A stretch of 64,000 nucleotides of DNA from Natrinema sp. CBA1119 (GTDB lineage Archaea; Halobacteriota; Halobacteria; Halobacteriales; Natrialbaceae): positions 1,550,001-1,614,000 of the forward strand of contig NZ_PDBS01000001.1 in NCBI RefSeq assembly GCF_002572525.1, read 5' to 3'. Position numbers and translations under genes: made by a program. Shown here piece after piece: positions 53,619 to 62,111 of the stretch (the stretch's first letter is position 1; the number at the start of each line of letters is the position of its first letter). The notes below the pieces were generated by a model. The model was not told the origin of the DNA and made no database searches. It was given only the letters and a program-made list of their open reading frames with translations.

Positions 53619-53794
53619 TCGGCGCTCGCGTCGCTGCTCATCCTCGTCACACAGATGGGGGTAACCAATTCTAAATTTAGTACTATCGACCGGTGCTGCG
53701 GTGGGGTCTCGCCGCGCTCCGTCCGGTCAATAACTGGCAGCCTACACGGTCAGTGTGTACGCGCTCGCCTGCGAGCGAGCCGCTCGACCGATGC

Positions 53795-55156
53795 TCACCG
53801 GAACAGGCCCAGGAACCACTCGAGGACGGCCGCGATCTGATTCGCGATCCATTCCAGTCCCGAGACGATATTCTCGATAATCGACCCCACGCCACCGGCA
53901 ACGACGCCACCGCCCCCGTCCGCGCGTTCGTGACCGAGCGCCGTGCGGGCGTCCACGAGTCCGTGTCCCTCCTCGCAGGAGCCCAGCACCGGTTCGGCGG
54001 TGTCAGTGAGAATCCGGCGCACCTGCTCAGTGGGACCGGGGGCGTCTTCCTCTCGGGTCTCCCAGACGAGCGCCGCGACGCCGGTGACGAACGGGCAGGC
54101 GACGCTCGTCCCGCTGGCCTCCGCGTACTCGTTGTCGACGGTGCTCGAGGTGATGCCCGTTCCCGGTGCCAGCAGGTCGATATTCGAACCGACGCTGCTG
54201 TAGGACGCCAGCGTGTCGTCCTCGTCCATCGCGGTCACCGCAATGACGTCCTCGTGGGTCGCCGGATAGGTCATCGTCTCCGCCTCGCACGACCCGTTCC
54301 CGCCGTTTCCTTCGTTCCCGGCCGCACAAAGCAGGAGGTGTCCCGCCGAGTGTGCGGCCTCGATCGCCCGGTCCATCGTGGAACTCGCGGCCTCGCCGCC
54401 GAGGCTCATCGAGATTAGCTCCACGTCGTTCGACAGACACCAGTCGATCCCGGCGATCAGTTCGCTGTACCGACCGGAGCCGTCGTCGTTGAGCACCTTC
54501 ACCGCGTATAGATTCGCTCCGGGAGCGACGCCGACGACGCCGAGGTCGTTGTCCGACGCGCCGGCGACTCCGGCGACGTGCGTCCCGTGGCCGTGGCGGT
54601 CCTCGTAGTCGCCTGGCGTCCCGTCATCGGTGAAGTTTCGACCGCCCTCGACCGAGAGACTGCAGTGCTGCGATTCGATTCCCGTGTCGAGAATCCCAAC
54701 GTCGACGCCCGAACCGTCCGGTTCGACGGTATCGGCGCCGATGCGTTCGACGCCCCAAGACGGTCGTTGATCGGGATGACCGAAACAGTCGGATCCCCCG
54801 GGGGGATTCAGGATGTCCGACAGGGACGGCGACCAGTTCGACGGGATCCCCGTCTCCTCGTCGTCTTCGACGGACGCCACGCGGCGGTCGCCGCGCAGCT
54901 CGTCGAGCCTGTTCGACGGCACCTCCGCGACCACGAACTCGAAGTTGTCGTACTCGAGGACCGTGATTCCGCCGCTGTCATCGATGACGCCGAGGAGTTC
55001 GCTGAGGTCCTCGAGCAGCCCCGTTTCGGGGTGGACGAACACCCGCTCGGTGTCGGTATCGGTATTAAATTCCGCAGCCGACGCCGGCGCTCCGAGCAGC
55101 CCGGCCGCGGCGCCGGCCCCGATACCGCCGAGTAACCGTCGCCGGCTGAGTTTCAT
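53795..55156 (-). CDS. Tat-exported subtilisin-like serine protease
   Basis: A 453-residue halolysin-type S8 peptidase. The Tat signal is MKLSRRRLLGGIGAGAAAGL. A propeptide (31-105) with the I9-like VFVHPETG pattern precedes the catalytic domain. The triad is D157 (GILDTGIES), H190 (HGHGTHVAG) and S351 (SGTSVACP), with the oxyanion Asn in AAGNEGN. The C-terminus is an amphipathic helix rich in Trp, Leu and Ile (residues 425-453), replacing the long extension of classical halolysins and perhaps attaching the enzyme to the surface. The start is the ATG at 55154-55156. It converges with the aminotransferase gene. Confidence 0.93.
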   Translation of the reverse strand: MKLSRRRLLGGIGAGAAAGLLGAPASAAEFNTDTDTERVFVHPETGLLEDLSELLGVIDDSGGITVLEYDNFEFVVAEVPSNRLDELRGDRRVASVEDDEETGIPSNWSPSLSDILNPPGGSDCFGHPDQRPSWGVERIGADTVEPDGSGVDVGILDTGIESQHCSLSVEGGRNFTDDGTPGDYEDRHGHGTHVAGVAGASDNDLGVVGVAPGANLYAVKVLNDDGSGRYSELIAGIDWCLSNDVELISMSLGGEAASSTMDRAIEAAHSAGHLLLCAAGNEGNGGNGSCEAETMTYPATHEDVIAVTAMDEDDTLASYSSVGSNIDLLAPGTGITSSTVDNEYAEASGTSVACPFVTGVAALVWETREEDAPGPTEQVRRILTDTAEPVLGSCEEGHGLVDARTALGHERADGGGGVVAGGVGSIIENIVSGLEWIANQIAAVLEWFLGLFR

Positions 55157-55738
55157 GCGCGGGTCGACGGACAAGGACGGAATAAGTCTTCTGTGTCCGA
55201 TGACAGTCTGCCGAAGCGATCAGTCGTGCGTCCTCGAGCAACAGTAGAATTGACTGACGAGTGACGGATAGCGGAAACAATCCACCGGTATCGTCGCCGA
55301 GTGAGCGGTTCGAAGAACCCGAACAGTGCGCGGTTCGGGGCCCGAAGGGGCGAGAACCGCGGGAATGCGAATGGCGAATGCAATGAGCCGTGAGCAACGC
55401 CGTTCACCGCGAGCGAAGCCGTGCGCGGCGCTACGCGCCGCGATCAGTCGAACGGCCGAAGGCCGTGAGACGGCTGAGCGAGCGGGCCGACGATTGACGT
55501 GGAGTGACGCGAAGCGTCACGAAACGGAAGGAGGAGTGTCCTCGTGAACGGAGTGAACGAGGGCTCGGAAGACGCTTCGCGTCTTCCGGTGCTTTTAATC
55601 GAATTTTTGCCGAGGGCCGCCGAAGGCGGCCCGCAGCGCAAAACTTCGTTTCTATCTTTCTTCGAGGAGAGAATCCTGCCGTTTGCGGCGGGAGTGAATC
55701 CGACGATGCCTCCACGAACCACATTTTGACGCTACTCC
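55157..55738. other. hairpin-rich intergenic region
   Basis: This 580-base stretch between the protease start and the TnpB relic has no gene. It is packed with short inverted repeats, for example GCGCGGCGC/GCGCCGCGA, GACGCGAAGCGTC, GAAGACGCTTCGCGTCTTC and GGCCGAAGGCC, in the style of the family 2 elements. Module Y of family 2 is at its end (55589-55652). Confidence 0.6.
55589..55652 (+). repeat. hairpin element family 2, copy 3 (module Y)
   Basis: Module Y: GTGCTTTTAATCG, then TTTTTGCC, GAGGGCCGCC, a GAA loop, GGCGGCCCGC and GCAAAACTTCGTT. The inverted arms GGGCCGCC/GGCGGCCC are perfect. It matches 11055-11118 in opposite orientation. Confidence 0.85.
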
Positions 55739-56081
55739 AGATATTTAAGTGTCATCACGTCGTAACATGACGTACACCGAGGCGGTCTCACCGCCACCCT
55801 AAATGCACAATATTGGGGACTCCGAGACCCAGAACGTTCGAGACACCCTCTCGAACCGCTGTGGTGTCTCGGTCAAGATAACTCTGAGTCCCCCTACCGG
55901 GATAGGAGTAACGGCGGTGTGGCCCCGCCAGTAGCCCAGTCATGCCGACCGGGTTACAAACCAGCAAATATCCCAAACCAGCGTTGCGGTGCGGACGTGG
56001 GAAGCCTCGCCGTCGTCGGGCTCCGCCCGACTGCTTGAGGGAGCTTCGCCCCCTCTCCGTTTACGGCGAGGAGGAGGTCAC
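55739..56081 (+). mobile_element. relic of an IS1341/IS605-type TnpB element with omega-RNA-like end
   Basis: The left side (AGATATTTAAGTGTCATCAC, then ATG-ACG and an early stop) resembles the start of haloarchaeal TnpB elements. The right part, with one base inserted at about 55901, reads ITLSPPTG then DRSNGGVAPPVAQSCRPGYK, the typical TnpB tail. It is followed by the element end GGAAGCCTCGCCGT ... ACGGCGAGGAGGAGGTCAC. The middle of tnpB is missing. Inside, perfect stems are visible: GGGGACTC/GAGTCCCC, GAGACACC/GGTGTCTC, GGCGG/CCGCC, GTCGGGC/GCCCGAC, CCTCGCCGT/ACGGCGAGG. The end overlaps the stop codon of the convergent aIF1A gene. Confidence 0.65.
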
Positions 56082-56365
56082 TGAATATGCCCTTCCTCGC
56101 GAAGCTGATCGGCCTCGCTCTTCTCGTAGCGCCAGGTGATGTCGGCCTTCTCGTCCTGCCAGTCCCAGGGTTCGACGAGCACGACGTCGTCCTCGCGGAT
56201 CCAGACGCGCTTTTGCATTTTTCCGGGGATGCGCGCGGTGCGCTCGGTGCCGTCGGCACAGCGTACTGTGACCCGATTCGCCCCGAGCATGTTCGTGACG
56301 GTCGCGAAGACCTCGTCATCCTCGGGCATCCGGAGGTTCTTCCGACCGCCGTCTCCGTCGCTCAT
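56078..56365 (-). CDS. eif1A: translation initiation factor aIF1A
   Basis: A 95-residue OB-fold S1-like factor that promotes initiator tRNA binding on the small ribosomal subunit. It matches archaeal aIF1A throughout: [46 protein letters not shown], and [18 protein letters not shown]. The start is the ATG at 56363-56365; GGATTAAACC on the minus strand at about 56388-56397 is the promoter. Its stop codon (56078-56080) lies inside the last bases of the TnpB-element end. Confidence 0.97.
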   Translation of the reverse strand: MSDGDGGRKNLRMPEDDEVFATVTNMLGANRVTVRCADGTERTARIPGKMQKRVWIREDDVVLVEPWDWQDEKADITWRYEKSEADQLREEGHIQ

Positions 56366-56495
56366 GACCGTGGATTCGCGTTCGAGTGGTTTAATCCTTT
56401 ATCGTCCGTCCGAACGCCGGACGCTGACAGCGCGTGACGGACGTGCGAGCGCGGAAACCACGCCGTTTATTTCGCTCGGCTCTGCACCCCTGCGT

Positions 56496-56675
56496 ATGTT
56501 GAAAAACCTCGGCGCGCTCGGTATCGCCGGTATCGTGATCTTGCTCGCCGGTATCGGTCTCATCGCCTCCCAGAATCTACTGATCGCTGCGGGGATGGCA
56601 CTCATCGTTGCTGGCCTCGGCCTGGTCGTCAAGTCCCTGATCTCGGGGATGCTCCAGAACTTCGGGATGTTCTGA
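56496..56675 (+). CDS. DUF7470-like small membrane protein
   Basis: A 59-residue protein (MLKNLGALGIAGIVILLAG) made of two hydrophobic, glycine-rich helices (residues 6-24 and 28-46) and a short amphipathic end (SLISGMLQNFGMF). The start ATG 56496 is about 27 bases after TTTATTTC. I recall the pattern from haloarchaeal DUF7470, tentatively. It is divergent from aIF1A. Confidence 0.75.
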   Translation: MLKNLGALGIAGIVILLAGIGLIASQNLLIAAGMALIVAGLGLVVKSLISGMLQNFGMF

Positions 56676-56692
56676 GACGGTCTGCTGTCTCT

Positions 56693-56777
56693 CTATAGTA
56701 GCCACTGAAACGATTTACACACTGATCCAATGCACTCGTGCGATTTGGTGTGCATTGACTTTTAGTGGCTACTATAG
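56693..56777. mobile_element. MITE with near-perfect terminal inverted repeats
   Basis: An 85-base element ending in CTATAGTAGCCACT-GAAA at the left and TTTT-AGTGGCTACTATAG at the right; the outer 14 bases of each end are perfect inverted repeats. It has no coding capacity. A diverged copy is at 18993-19073. It lies 17 bases after the small membrane-protein gene. Confidence 0.85.
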
Positions 56778-56854
56778 TATCCCGTCTGAGTCCTCGAGCG
56801 AGGACCTGAGCACAGAGGGTCAAGCGCTTTCCGTTCGAATCGCGTATCCCTCGT

Positions 56855-57115
56855 ATGGGATACACGCTCCAGTACTACGATCTCGTGTTGGTCGCCATCG
56901 CAGCGAGCCTCGGGACCGGAGCCGTCGTCGGGTACGCGACGCCCGTCCCGCTCACGGCCGCGATCGGCGTGCTCGGACTCGTTTCGATCGCGTTCATCGG
57001 TCACGCGCTGTTCGTCAACGGGCCGGTCGACGACGCCGAGGATCTGCGGGAGGAAGTCTCCGTCGAGGAGGTGCCAGAGGTGCTCTCAACGATGAAAACC
57101 GGTCCCGAATCGTAA
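56855..57115 (+). CDS. two-helix membrane protein, unknown
   Basis: An 86-residue protein (MGYTLQYYDLVLVAIAASLG) with two hydrophobic helices at about 8-30 and 32-54, followed by a 30-residue acidic tail (DDAEDLREEVSVEEVPEVL). No family name is evident. It converges with the end of the COG2433 gene, 15 bases away. Confidence 0.75.
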   Translation: MGYTLQYYDLVLVAIAASLGTGAVVGYATPVPLTAAIGVLGLVSIAFIGHALFVNGPVDDAEDLREEVSVEEVPEVLSTMKTGPES

Positions 57116-57444
57116 CGCGATCGAGCCGGTTCACACTTCGCTGTCGCCGGCTCGGTGCTCGCTGATGAGCTGGTCGACCATCGCCGATTTGCGGTCGCGT
57201 TTCCGCGCCTCGGCGCGTTCGTGCCAGTCGTCGATAGCGGCTTCGACGTCGGCCTCGCGGGCGACGGCGAGTTCGTCGACCTCCTGCATGGCCACGTCGT
57301 CGGCGGGGCCGACCGGAATCTCGCTCTCGAAGAGGAGTTCGTCGGCGATCTCCGAGAGGCCGCCGTCCTTGAGGACGACGCGAGGATCGAACTCCGCGAG
57401 GAGTTCGGCTGTCGACCGGCCCGCGCCGCTGGCGTCCCGGATGT

Positions 57445-57449
57445 AGACT
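57445..57449. repeat. 5-base target-site duplication, left copy
   Basis: AGACT precedes the left end of the ISH3-family element; the same pentamer follows the right end at 58838-58842. Removing the element and one copy restores the reading frame G-D-V-V-Y-I-R of the host gene. Confidence 0.92.
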
Positions 57450-58837
57450 CAGTACCTCACAAAGCCGGTTAGTTAGAACGTCTGCTTGCTGAAGGTGTGT
57501 TCAAGACCCAACAAGCAGACAATGAAATCCACGAAGACGAACTCCTTAACTTTCTCGTCAACCGGCTTGACGAGGAAGTTTCGCTCGGCCTTTCGAAAAA
57601 CGCTGAAATAGATGCTGAGGTCATCTACGAGGTCCTCGTCGGCGCGTGCGCCGACGGGACCTCGGTCTCTACGTTATGTGGCTCTAGCGAGAACTCACCC
57701 GCAGCGAACACGATTCTCTATCATCTGCGGACGAAGTTCGAGCCGGAACGGCTCGAACGAGTGGCTAACACACTCCTTCGGCAGGATGTCGTCGAATTGC
57801 TCCCCGAGCAGGTGGAGGTCTGCGCAGACCTCCACCTGCGACCCTACTACGGTGACGAAGCCGACACAGACGGCCTCTACCACTCCGAGGCCAAGCGCGG
57901 AACCACCGCCTTCCACGCCTACGCCACACTCTACGCGCGTGTGAAGAACAAACGCTACACGCTGGCGGTGCGCCGTCTCGAAGACGGCGACACCGCCAGC
58001 AGCGTCCTCGCTGAGTTCCTCGGCGTCCTCGACGGCCTTGACACCGAAGTCAAGGCCGTCTACCTCGATCGCGGATTCTACGACAGCAAGTGTCTCACGT
58101 TACTCCAGACGCACAACTACGCCTACGTTGTCCCGATTATCCGGTGGGGTGAGACGATTCAGCAGGAACTCTCGGAAGGATGGAGTCGCGTCATCAACCA
58201 CGACCTGACAGGGAAACTCGACGGTCACAGCTGGACCGTCGAGTTTCCGGTCTACATCGACTGTACGTACCTGAACGGACGGTACGACGAGAACGGCGTG
58301 GCGCGTCACGGCTACGCCGCTGACGCACCGTTCATTGACACGCCACGCGACGCTCGATACCATTACTCGAAACGCTTCGGTATCGAGTCGAGCTATCGCT
58401 TGTCCGAGCAAACGATAGCGACGACAACAACGCGAGACGCGACGGTGAGACTGCTGTACGTCGTAGTAAGTCTGCTGTTGCAGAACGTCTGGCGGTATCT
58501 CCACCACGAATACGTGGCGACGCCCCGCCGAGGCGGGCGCCGCCTCTGGTGGTGGCCGTACAAGGAGTTTATCAATATGGTTCGACGGGCTGCGTGGACG
58601 GCCCTCGCGGTGCGTCGGGCCGTCCCCGCGAACCGGCCACCAGACGACCGGTTCCACCGGTAGTCACCGACCAGGAACGCCGCCTTGTGAGTGGCTACGC
58701 TGTCGCTGTCGGCGGCGGTCAGCCGCCGACGCGACAGCTCCGCCTTCGAACAGCGTTGTTCAACCGCTATCGGCGACTCATCACAACAGAACAGGTGACT
58801 CAGGTCAGGTGAACTGGCGATGCTTTGTGAGGTACTG
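57450..58837 (+). mobile_element. complete ISH3-family insertion sequence
   Basis: A 1388-base element bounded by perfect 16-base terminal inverted repeats (CAGTACCTCACAAAGC and its complement). It encodes one DDE transposase and is flanked by AGACT direct repeats. Length, 5-base duplication and transposase agree with the haloarchaeal ISH3 family. The intact ends and perfect duplication show a recent insertion. Confidence 0.95.
57497..58663 (+). CDS. ISH3-family transposase
   Basis: A 388-residue DDE transposase. The catalytic residues are likely D111 in C-A-D-L-H-L-R-P-Y-Y-G-D, D191 in V-Y-L-D-R-G-F-Y, and E297 in F-G-I-E-S-S-Y-R. Strings such as SEAKRGTTAFHAYATLY and a C-terminal WWWPYKEFIN are typical of the ISH3 family. 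The start is GTG 57497. The gene is full length with no frameshift, so the element may be active. Confidence 0.95.
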   Translation: MFKTQQADNEIHEDELLNFLVNRLDEEVSLGLSKNAEIDAEVIYEVLVGACADGTSVSTLCGSSENSPAANTILYHLRTKFEPERLERVANTLLRQDVVELLPEQVEVCADLHLRPYYGDEADTDGLYHSEAKRGTTAFHAYATLYARVKNKRYTLAVRRLEDGDTASSVLAEFLGVLDGLDTEVKAVYLDRGFYDSKCLTLLQTHNYAYVVPIIRWGETIQQELSEGWSRVINHDLTGKLDGHSWTVEFPVYIDCTYLNGRYDENGVARHGYAADAPFIDTPRDARYHYSKRFGIESSYRLSEQTIATTTTRDATVRLLYVVVSLLLQNVWRYLHHEYVATPRRGGRRLWWWPYKEFINMVRRAAWTALAVRRAVPANRPPDDRFHR

Positions 58838-58842
58838 AGACT
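58838..58842. repeat. 5-base target-site duplication, right copy
   Basis: AGACT directly after the right inverted repeat of the ISH3-family element, matching 57445-57449. Confidence 0.92.
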
Positions 58843-60654
58843 ACGTCGCCGCTCGCGATGCCGTACTGTTCGTCGGCCTCGCGGATCGCGCCCTTCGTGA
58901 ACTTCTCGACGACCTTCACCGGAACCAGCCCCTCTTTCTTCGCGGAGACGTCGCTGAAGTTCGAGTGGTCGAGCTTCCAGAGGGCCTTCATCCGCTCGAC
59001 CTTGTTCTCGAGGCTCTCGACGTCCTCGCGGGCGTCGTCGCGCTCGCGCTCGAGGCGGTTCGCCTTCCGCTCGAGGCGGTTCACCTCGCGGTCCTTGCGA
59101 ACTTGCGTTCGTTCCTCGCGGCGGGCGAGTGTCAGTTTCGACTCGAGTTCGTCGATCCGGTCGTCACGCTCGGCGACGCGGCCCTCGAGGCGTTCGACGT
59201 GTGACTGGAGCCGTTCGACCTGGCGCTCCAAGTCCTTGATCCGCCGTTCTTCCTCGGTGAGTTCGCGGGGCTCGTGCTCGTTTTGTTCCTCCTCCTCGCC
59301 GCCCTCGTCGTCGGTCAGGTCCCGCAGGGCGGCCTCGACGCTCTCCTCGCCGGCGACGACGCGGGCGGTGACTTCGCCGCGATCGATCCCCGGCGGGAGC
59401 TTGTCGGCGATGCGCTCGAACTGGTCCTCGTGAGCGTCGAGGGCGAAGAGCGCGGCGGCCATCGCGTCGCGCTGGTGGTCGTCGTCGTAGGGGTGCTCGC
59501 GCGTGCGGTGTTGCTTCTCGTCGACCGGGAGATCGCTCTTGGGCGTCCAGCCCGCGGCGTCGAAGCTTCGGCGGAACTTCTCGACGGTTTCGGGGATCGG
59601 CGTCACGTCGGCCGCGACGATGACCGGGCGGCCCCGCTCGACGATCCACTCGATCACGTCGGCGGTGTCGCTGGTGCGGGAACTCCAGACGTCGAGCACC
59701 TCACCCTCGAGGCCGACGATGGCGACGGCGGTCGTCGTCCCGGGGTCGATGCCGACGACGACGTGATCGCGGCGCTTGACGAGGGGTTCGAACTCGATGC
59801 CGTCGCGGCGCTCGCGCTCGATCTCGACGCGGACGTCCCCCGATCGATTCCGGGAGACGGGGATGTCGCTGGGCCGGGCCTGCACGGTGAAAATCGCGTT
59901 CGCGAAGCCGCCGTAGGCCTCCCGAACGTCGCGCTCGTACTCGAGGTTGTACGCCTCGAGTTCGGACTCGACCTCGCGGGCTCGTTTCCTGACCGAGCCG
60001 TGGATGCGGCGGGTGTAGCGGTCCTCGCTCCAGCCGCCGCTGCCGGTCGAGCGGCCGCGGGCGACCTTCACTTCGGTCGTGTCGGTGAACGCGGAGACTT
60101 CGTGGCCGACGTTGTGGGCGGCCAGCCGGGCGGCGGCTTCGGCCTCCTGCATCGGGTCTTTCCCGTAGGGAACGTTGTGGCGGTTCGCGACGCGGGAGAG
60201 GGGCTCGGGCTGTTCGGCACCTGTTACCTGTACGAGCTTGGTTCCGGTCGGCAGCGAGCCGAGGAAGTGGATCAGCTGGTCCTTGTCGGCGGCCAGCTCG
60301 TACATGTTGTCCGTCGCGACGATCGCCGGCTCCTCGTCGTCGATCAGCCGTCTGAGCTTGCGGTGGGAGACGACGTCTCGAGTGATCTCCTCCCCATCGT
60401 AGACCGCCAGTGCGTACGATGGTGCATCGCCGCGCACGTCACCGCTCTGGATATCGACACCGAAGACGACCGCATCGAGCGCACTCGTTCGCGTACTCAC
60501 AGCGGGCCATAGGAACGAGACGGCTATAAATCCGACGCGGGTTCGCACTCCGATAGAGTCGGGTGACAGTCGGGAGCAGGGACGCGTTCTCCGGCCGAGT
60601 CGCTTATTCACTTGGTGAATGGAACAGCGGATTTTGATAGGTATCCGGTGAACG

Positions 60655-60892
60655 AAGTGTCCTGCTTTCGTGGCTACACGGAATCGCCACGCCCTCCCCA
60701 GCCGATTCGCTCGCTCTGCTCACGGTTCCCTTCAGTCACCGTTCGCTATCCGAGGCGCTCACAGTGTTCGCGCCTCGCACCGCTCGCTCATCCCTCGCGC
60801 AGTGTCATCGGCCACCCTCACTGCGTTCGGTTGGCCTCAAGCGCGCGCCACTGCACGCCGGGTGGCTGGTCCGAAGTGATCCGCAGTTCCCC
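60655..60892 (-). repeat. modular dispersed element, copy 3 (medium form)
   Basis: Read on the minus strand it begins GGGGAACTGCG, 27 bases after the RNase Z stop codon. Block A is the most diverged (CACTTCGGACCAGCCACCC, then AGTGGCGCGCGCTTG). Block B follows (CACTGCGCGAGGGATGAGCG), then GCCTCGGATAGCGAACGGTGAC, then block C (CGGCTGGGGAGGGCGTGGCG through GAAAGCAGGACAC). Blocks found before B in copy 2 come after B here. The CGTGGC/GCCACG hairpin is preserved. Confidence 0.85.
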
Positions 60893-60918
60893 TGTCTCGG
60901 ACGGTAGCGTCGACTGGC

Positions 60919-61857
60919 CTACTCGCCGTCGGGATACGGAATCTCGAGCCCCTGTCCGTCGTCGGGAACGAACACGTTCTCGCCGTCGCCCGCGAAGACC
61001 TCGCGAGCCTGTTCCTCGTGATCGGCGGTGTGACCGGCGTAGCGCGAGGAGAGGTGCATGAGCGCGAGCCGATCCGCGCCGGCGCGGTTCGCGATTTCTG
61101 CGGCCTGACGGGCCGTCGAGTGGGCGGTGTCGGTCGCCCGATCGGCCCGGTCGTCGGCGAAGGTCGCGTCGTGGATCAGCAGGTCGGGGTCGTCCGCGAC
61201 TTCGATCGTCGCCTGCGCGGGGCGGGTGTCACCGGTGTAGACGATCGATCGACCGGGGCGGGGGTCGCCGACGACCTGTTCGGGGTCGACGACGGTGCCG
61301 TTCTCGAGCCGGACGGACTCGCCCTCGTGGAGTCTCGAGAACTTCGGCCCGACGGGAACGCCGAGTTCTTCGGCGCGCTCGCGGTCGAACCGGCCCTTGC
61401 GGTCGTCCTCGACGAGCGCGTAGCCGACCGAGCGGGTGTCGTGGTCGGTGTCGAACGCGCGGACCTGGTACTCCTCGGCGCGATAGGGGACGTCGCCGCC
61501 GCCGACTTCGTTGATCCGCACCGGAAACGAGGGGCGGTTTCCGAGGGCGTTCACCAGCGATTTGAGCTGGGTACGCGTGCCGCGAGGGGTATGAATCGCC
61601 AGCGGTGCTTCGCGGTCGTTGAAGGCCATCGTCTGGAGCAGTCCCGGAATCCCGAGAACGTGGTCGCCGTGGAGGTGCGTGACGAACAGATTCGAGATGG
61701 AAAAGCCCGTCCCGAAGCGCATCATCTGGCGCTGGGTTCCCTCGCCGGCGTCGAACAGCAGCCCCTCGCCCTCGCGGGCGACGAAGACGCTGCTCGGGTT
61801 CCGCTCCGTCGTCGGAATCGCGCCGGCCGTCCCCAGAAACGTCACGCGCAGTGGCAT
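60919..61857 (-). CDS. rnz: ribonuclease Z (tRNA 3'-processing)
   Basis: Cleaves the 3' trailer of tRNA precursors. The 312-residue metallo-beta-lactamase has the signature H-L-H-G-D-H at about residues 61-66 and the other zinc ligands in YTGDTRP, HDATFADD (Asp/His) and HLSSRY. The N-terminal MPLRVTFLGTAGAIPTTERN and DAGEGTQRQMMRFG are diagnostic of RNase Z. The start is the ATG at 61855-61857, with CCGGTTTAG about 27 bases upstream on the minus strand. The modular element follows 27 bases after its stop. Confidence 0.96.
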   Translation of the reverse strand: MPLRVTFLGTAGAIPTTERNPSSVFVAREGEGLLFDAGEGTQRQMMRFGTGFSISNLFVTHLHGDHVLGIPGLLQTMAFNDREAPLAIHTPRGTRTQLKSLVNALGNRPSFPVRINEVGGGDVPYRAEEYQVRAFDTDHDTRSVGYALVEDDRKGRFDRERAEELGVPVGPKFSRLHEGESVRLENGTVVDPEQVVGDPRPGRSIVYTGDTRPAQATIEVADDPDLLIHDATFADDRADRATDTAHSTARQAAEIANRAGADRLALMHLSSRYAGHTADHEEQAREVFAGDGENVFVPDDGQGLEIPYPDGE

Positions 61858-62111
61858 CGGTACCCCTTCGGCGGGCCGCGACTAAACCGGCTTCGGATCG
61901 CTCGAGTCGAGTCTCGCGTTTCGCACTCCCCTCCTCGGGAGGGAATCGCGAGCCCGACCGTTCGGATCGCCCGTTAGCGACGAACAGATTCTCTGAACTC
62001 TCGTAACTGGCGATTATTCAGCAAAACTATCCCGAACCAAGTCGGTTGTCTGCGAACGGACTGCGCATTTTACGTCCGTCGAACACGAAGACGAGGACGA
62101 CGACACCCCCA

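Larger units (their letters stand above)
57131..60500 (-). pseudogene. COG2433 (DUF460) RNase H-like/coiled-coil gene split by an ISH3 element
   Basis: Without the transposon and one copy of the target duplication the gene is 658 codons in one frame: GTG start at 60498-60500, first part down to 58843, second part 57449-57131. The N-terminal part contains an RNase H-like domain (VVGIDPGTTTAVAI near residue 240), then a conserved PYDDDHQRDAMAAAL block and a coiled coil (residues 425-510). The last domain (FTKGAIREADEQYGIASGDVV, joined to YIRDASGAGRSTAELL) is cut by the insertion. The present frame instead ends after twelve foreign residues (SVPHKASPVHLT). A TTTATAG box at 60521-60528 is the promoter. 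Confidence 0.9.

Noticed and set aside
60612-61061. Open frame over copy 3 of the modular element running into the RNase Z gene
   Set aside because: Overlaps the end of rnz antisense and consists of repeat-derived sequence.
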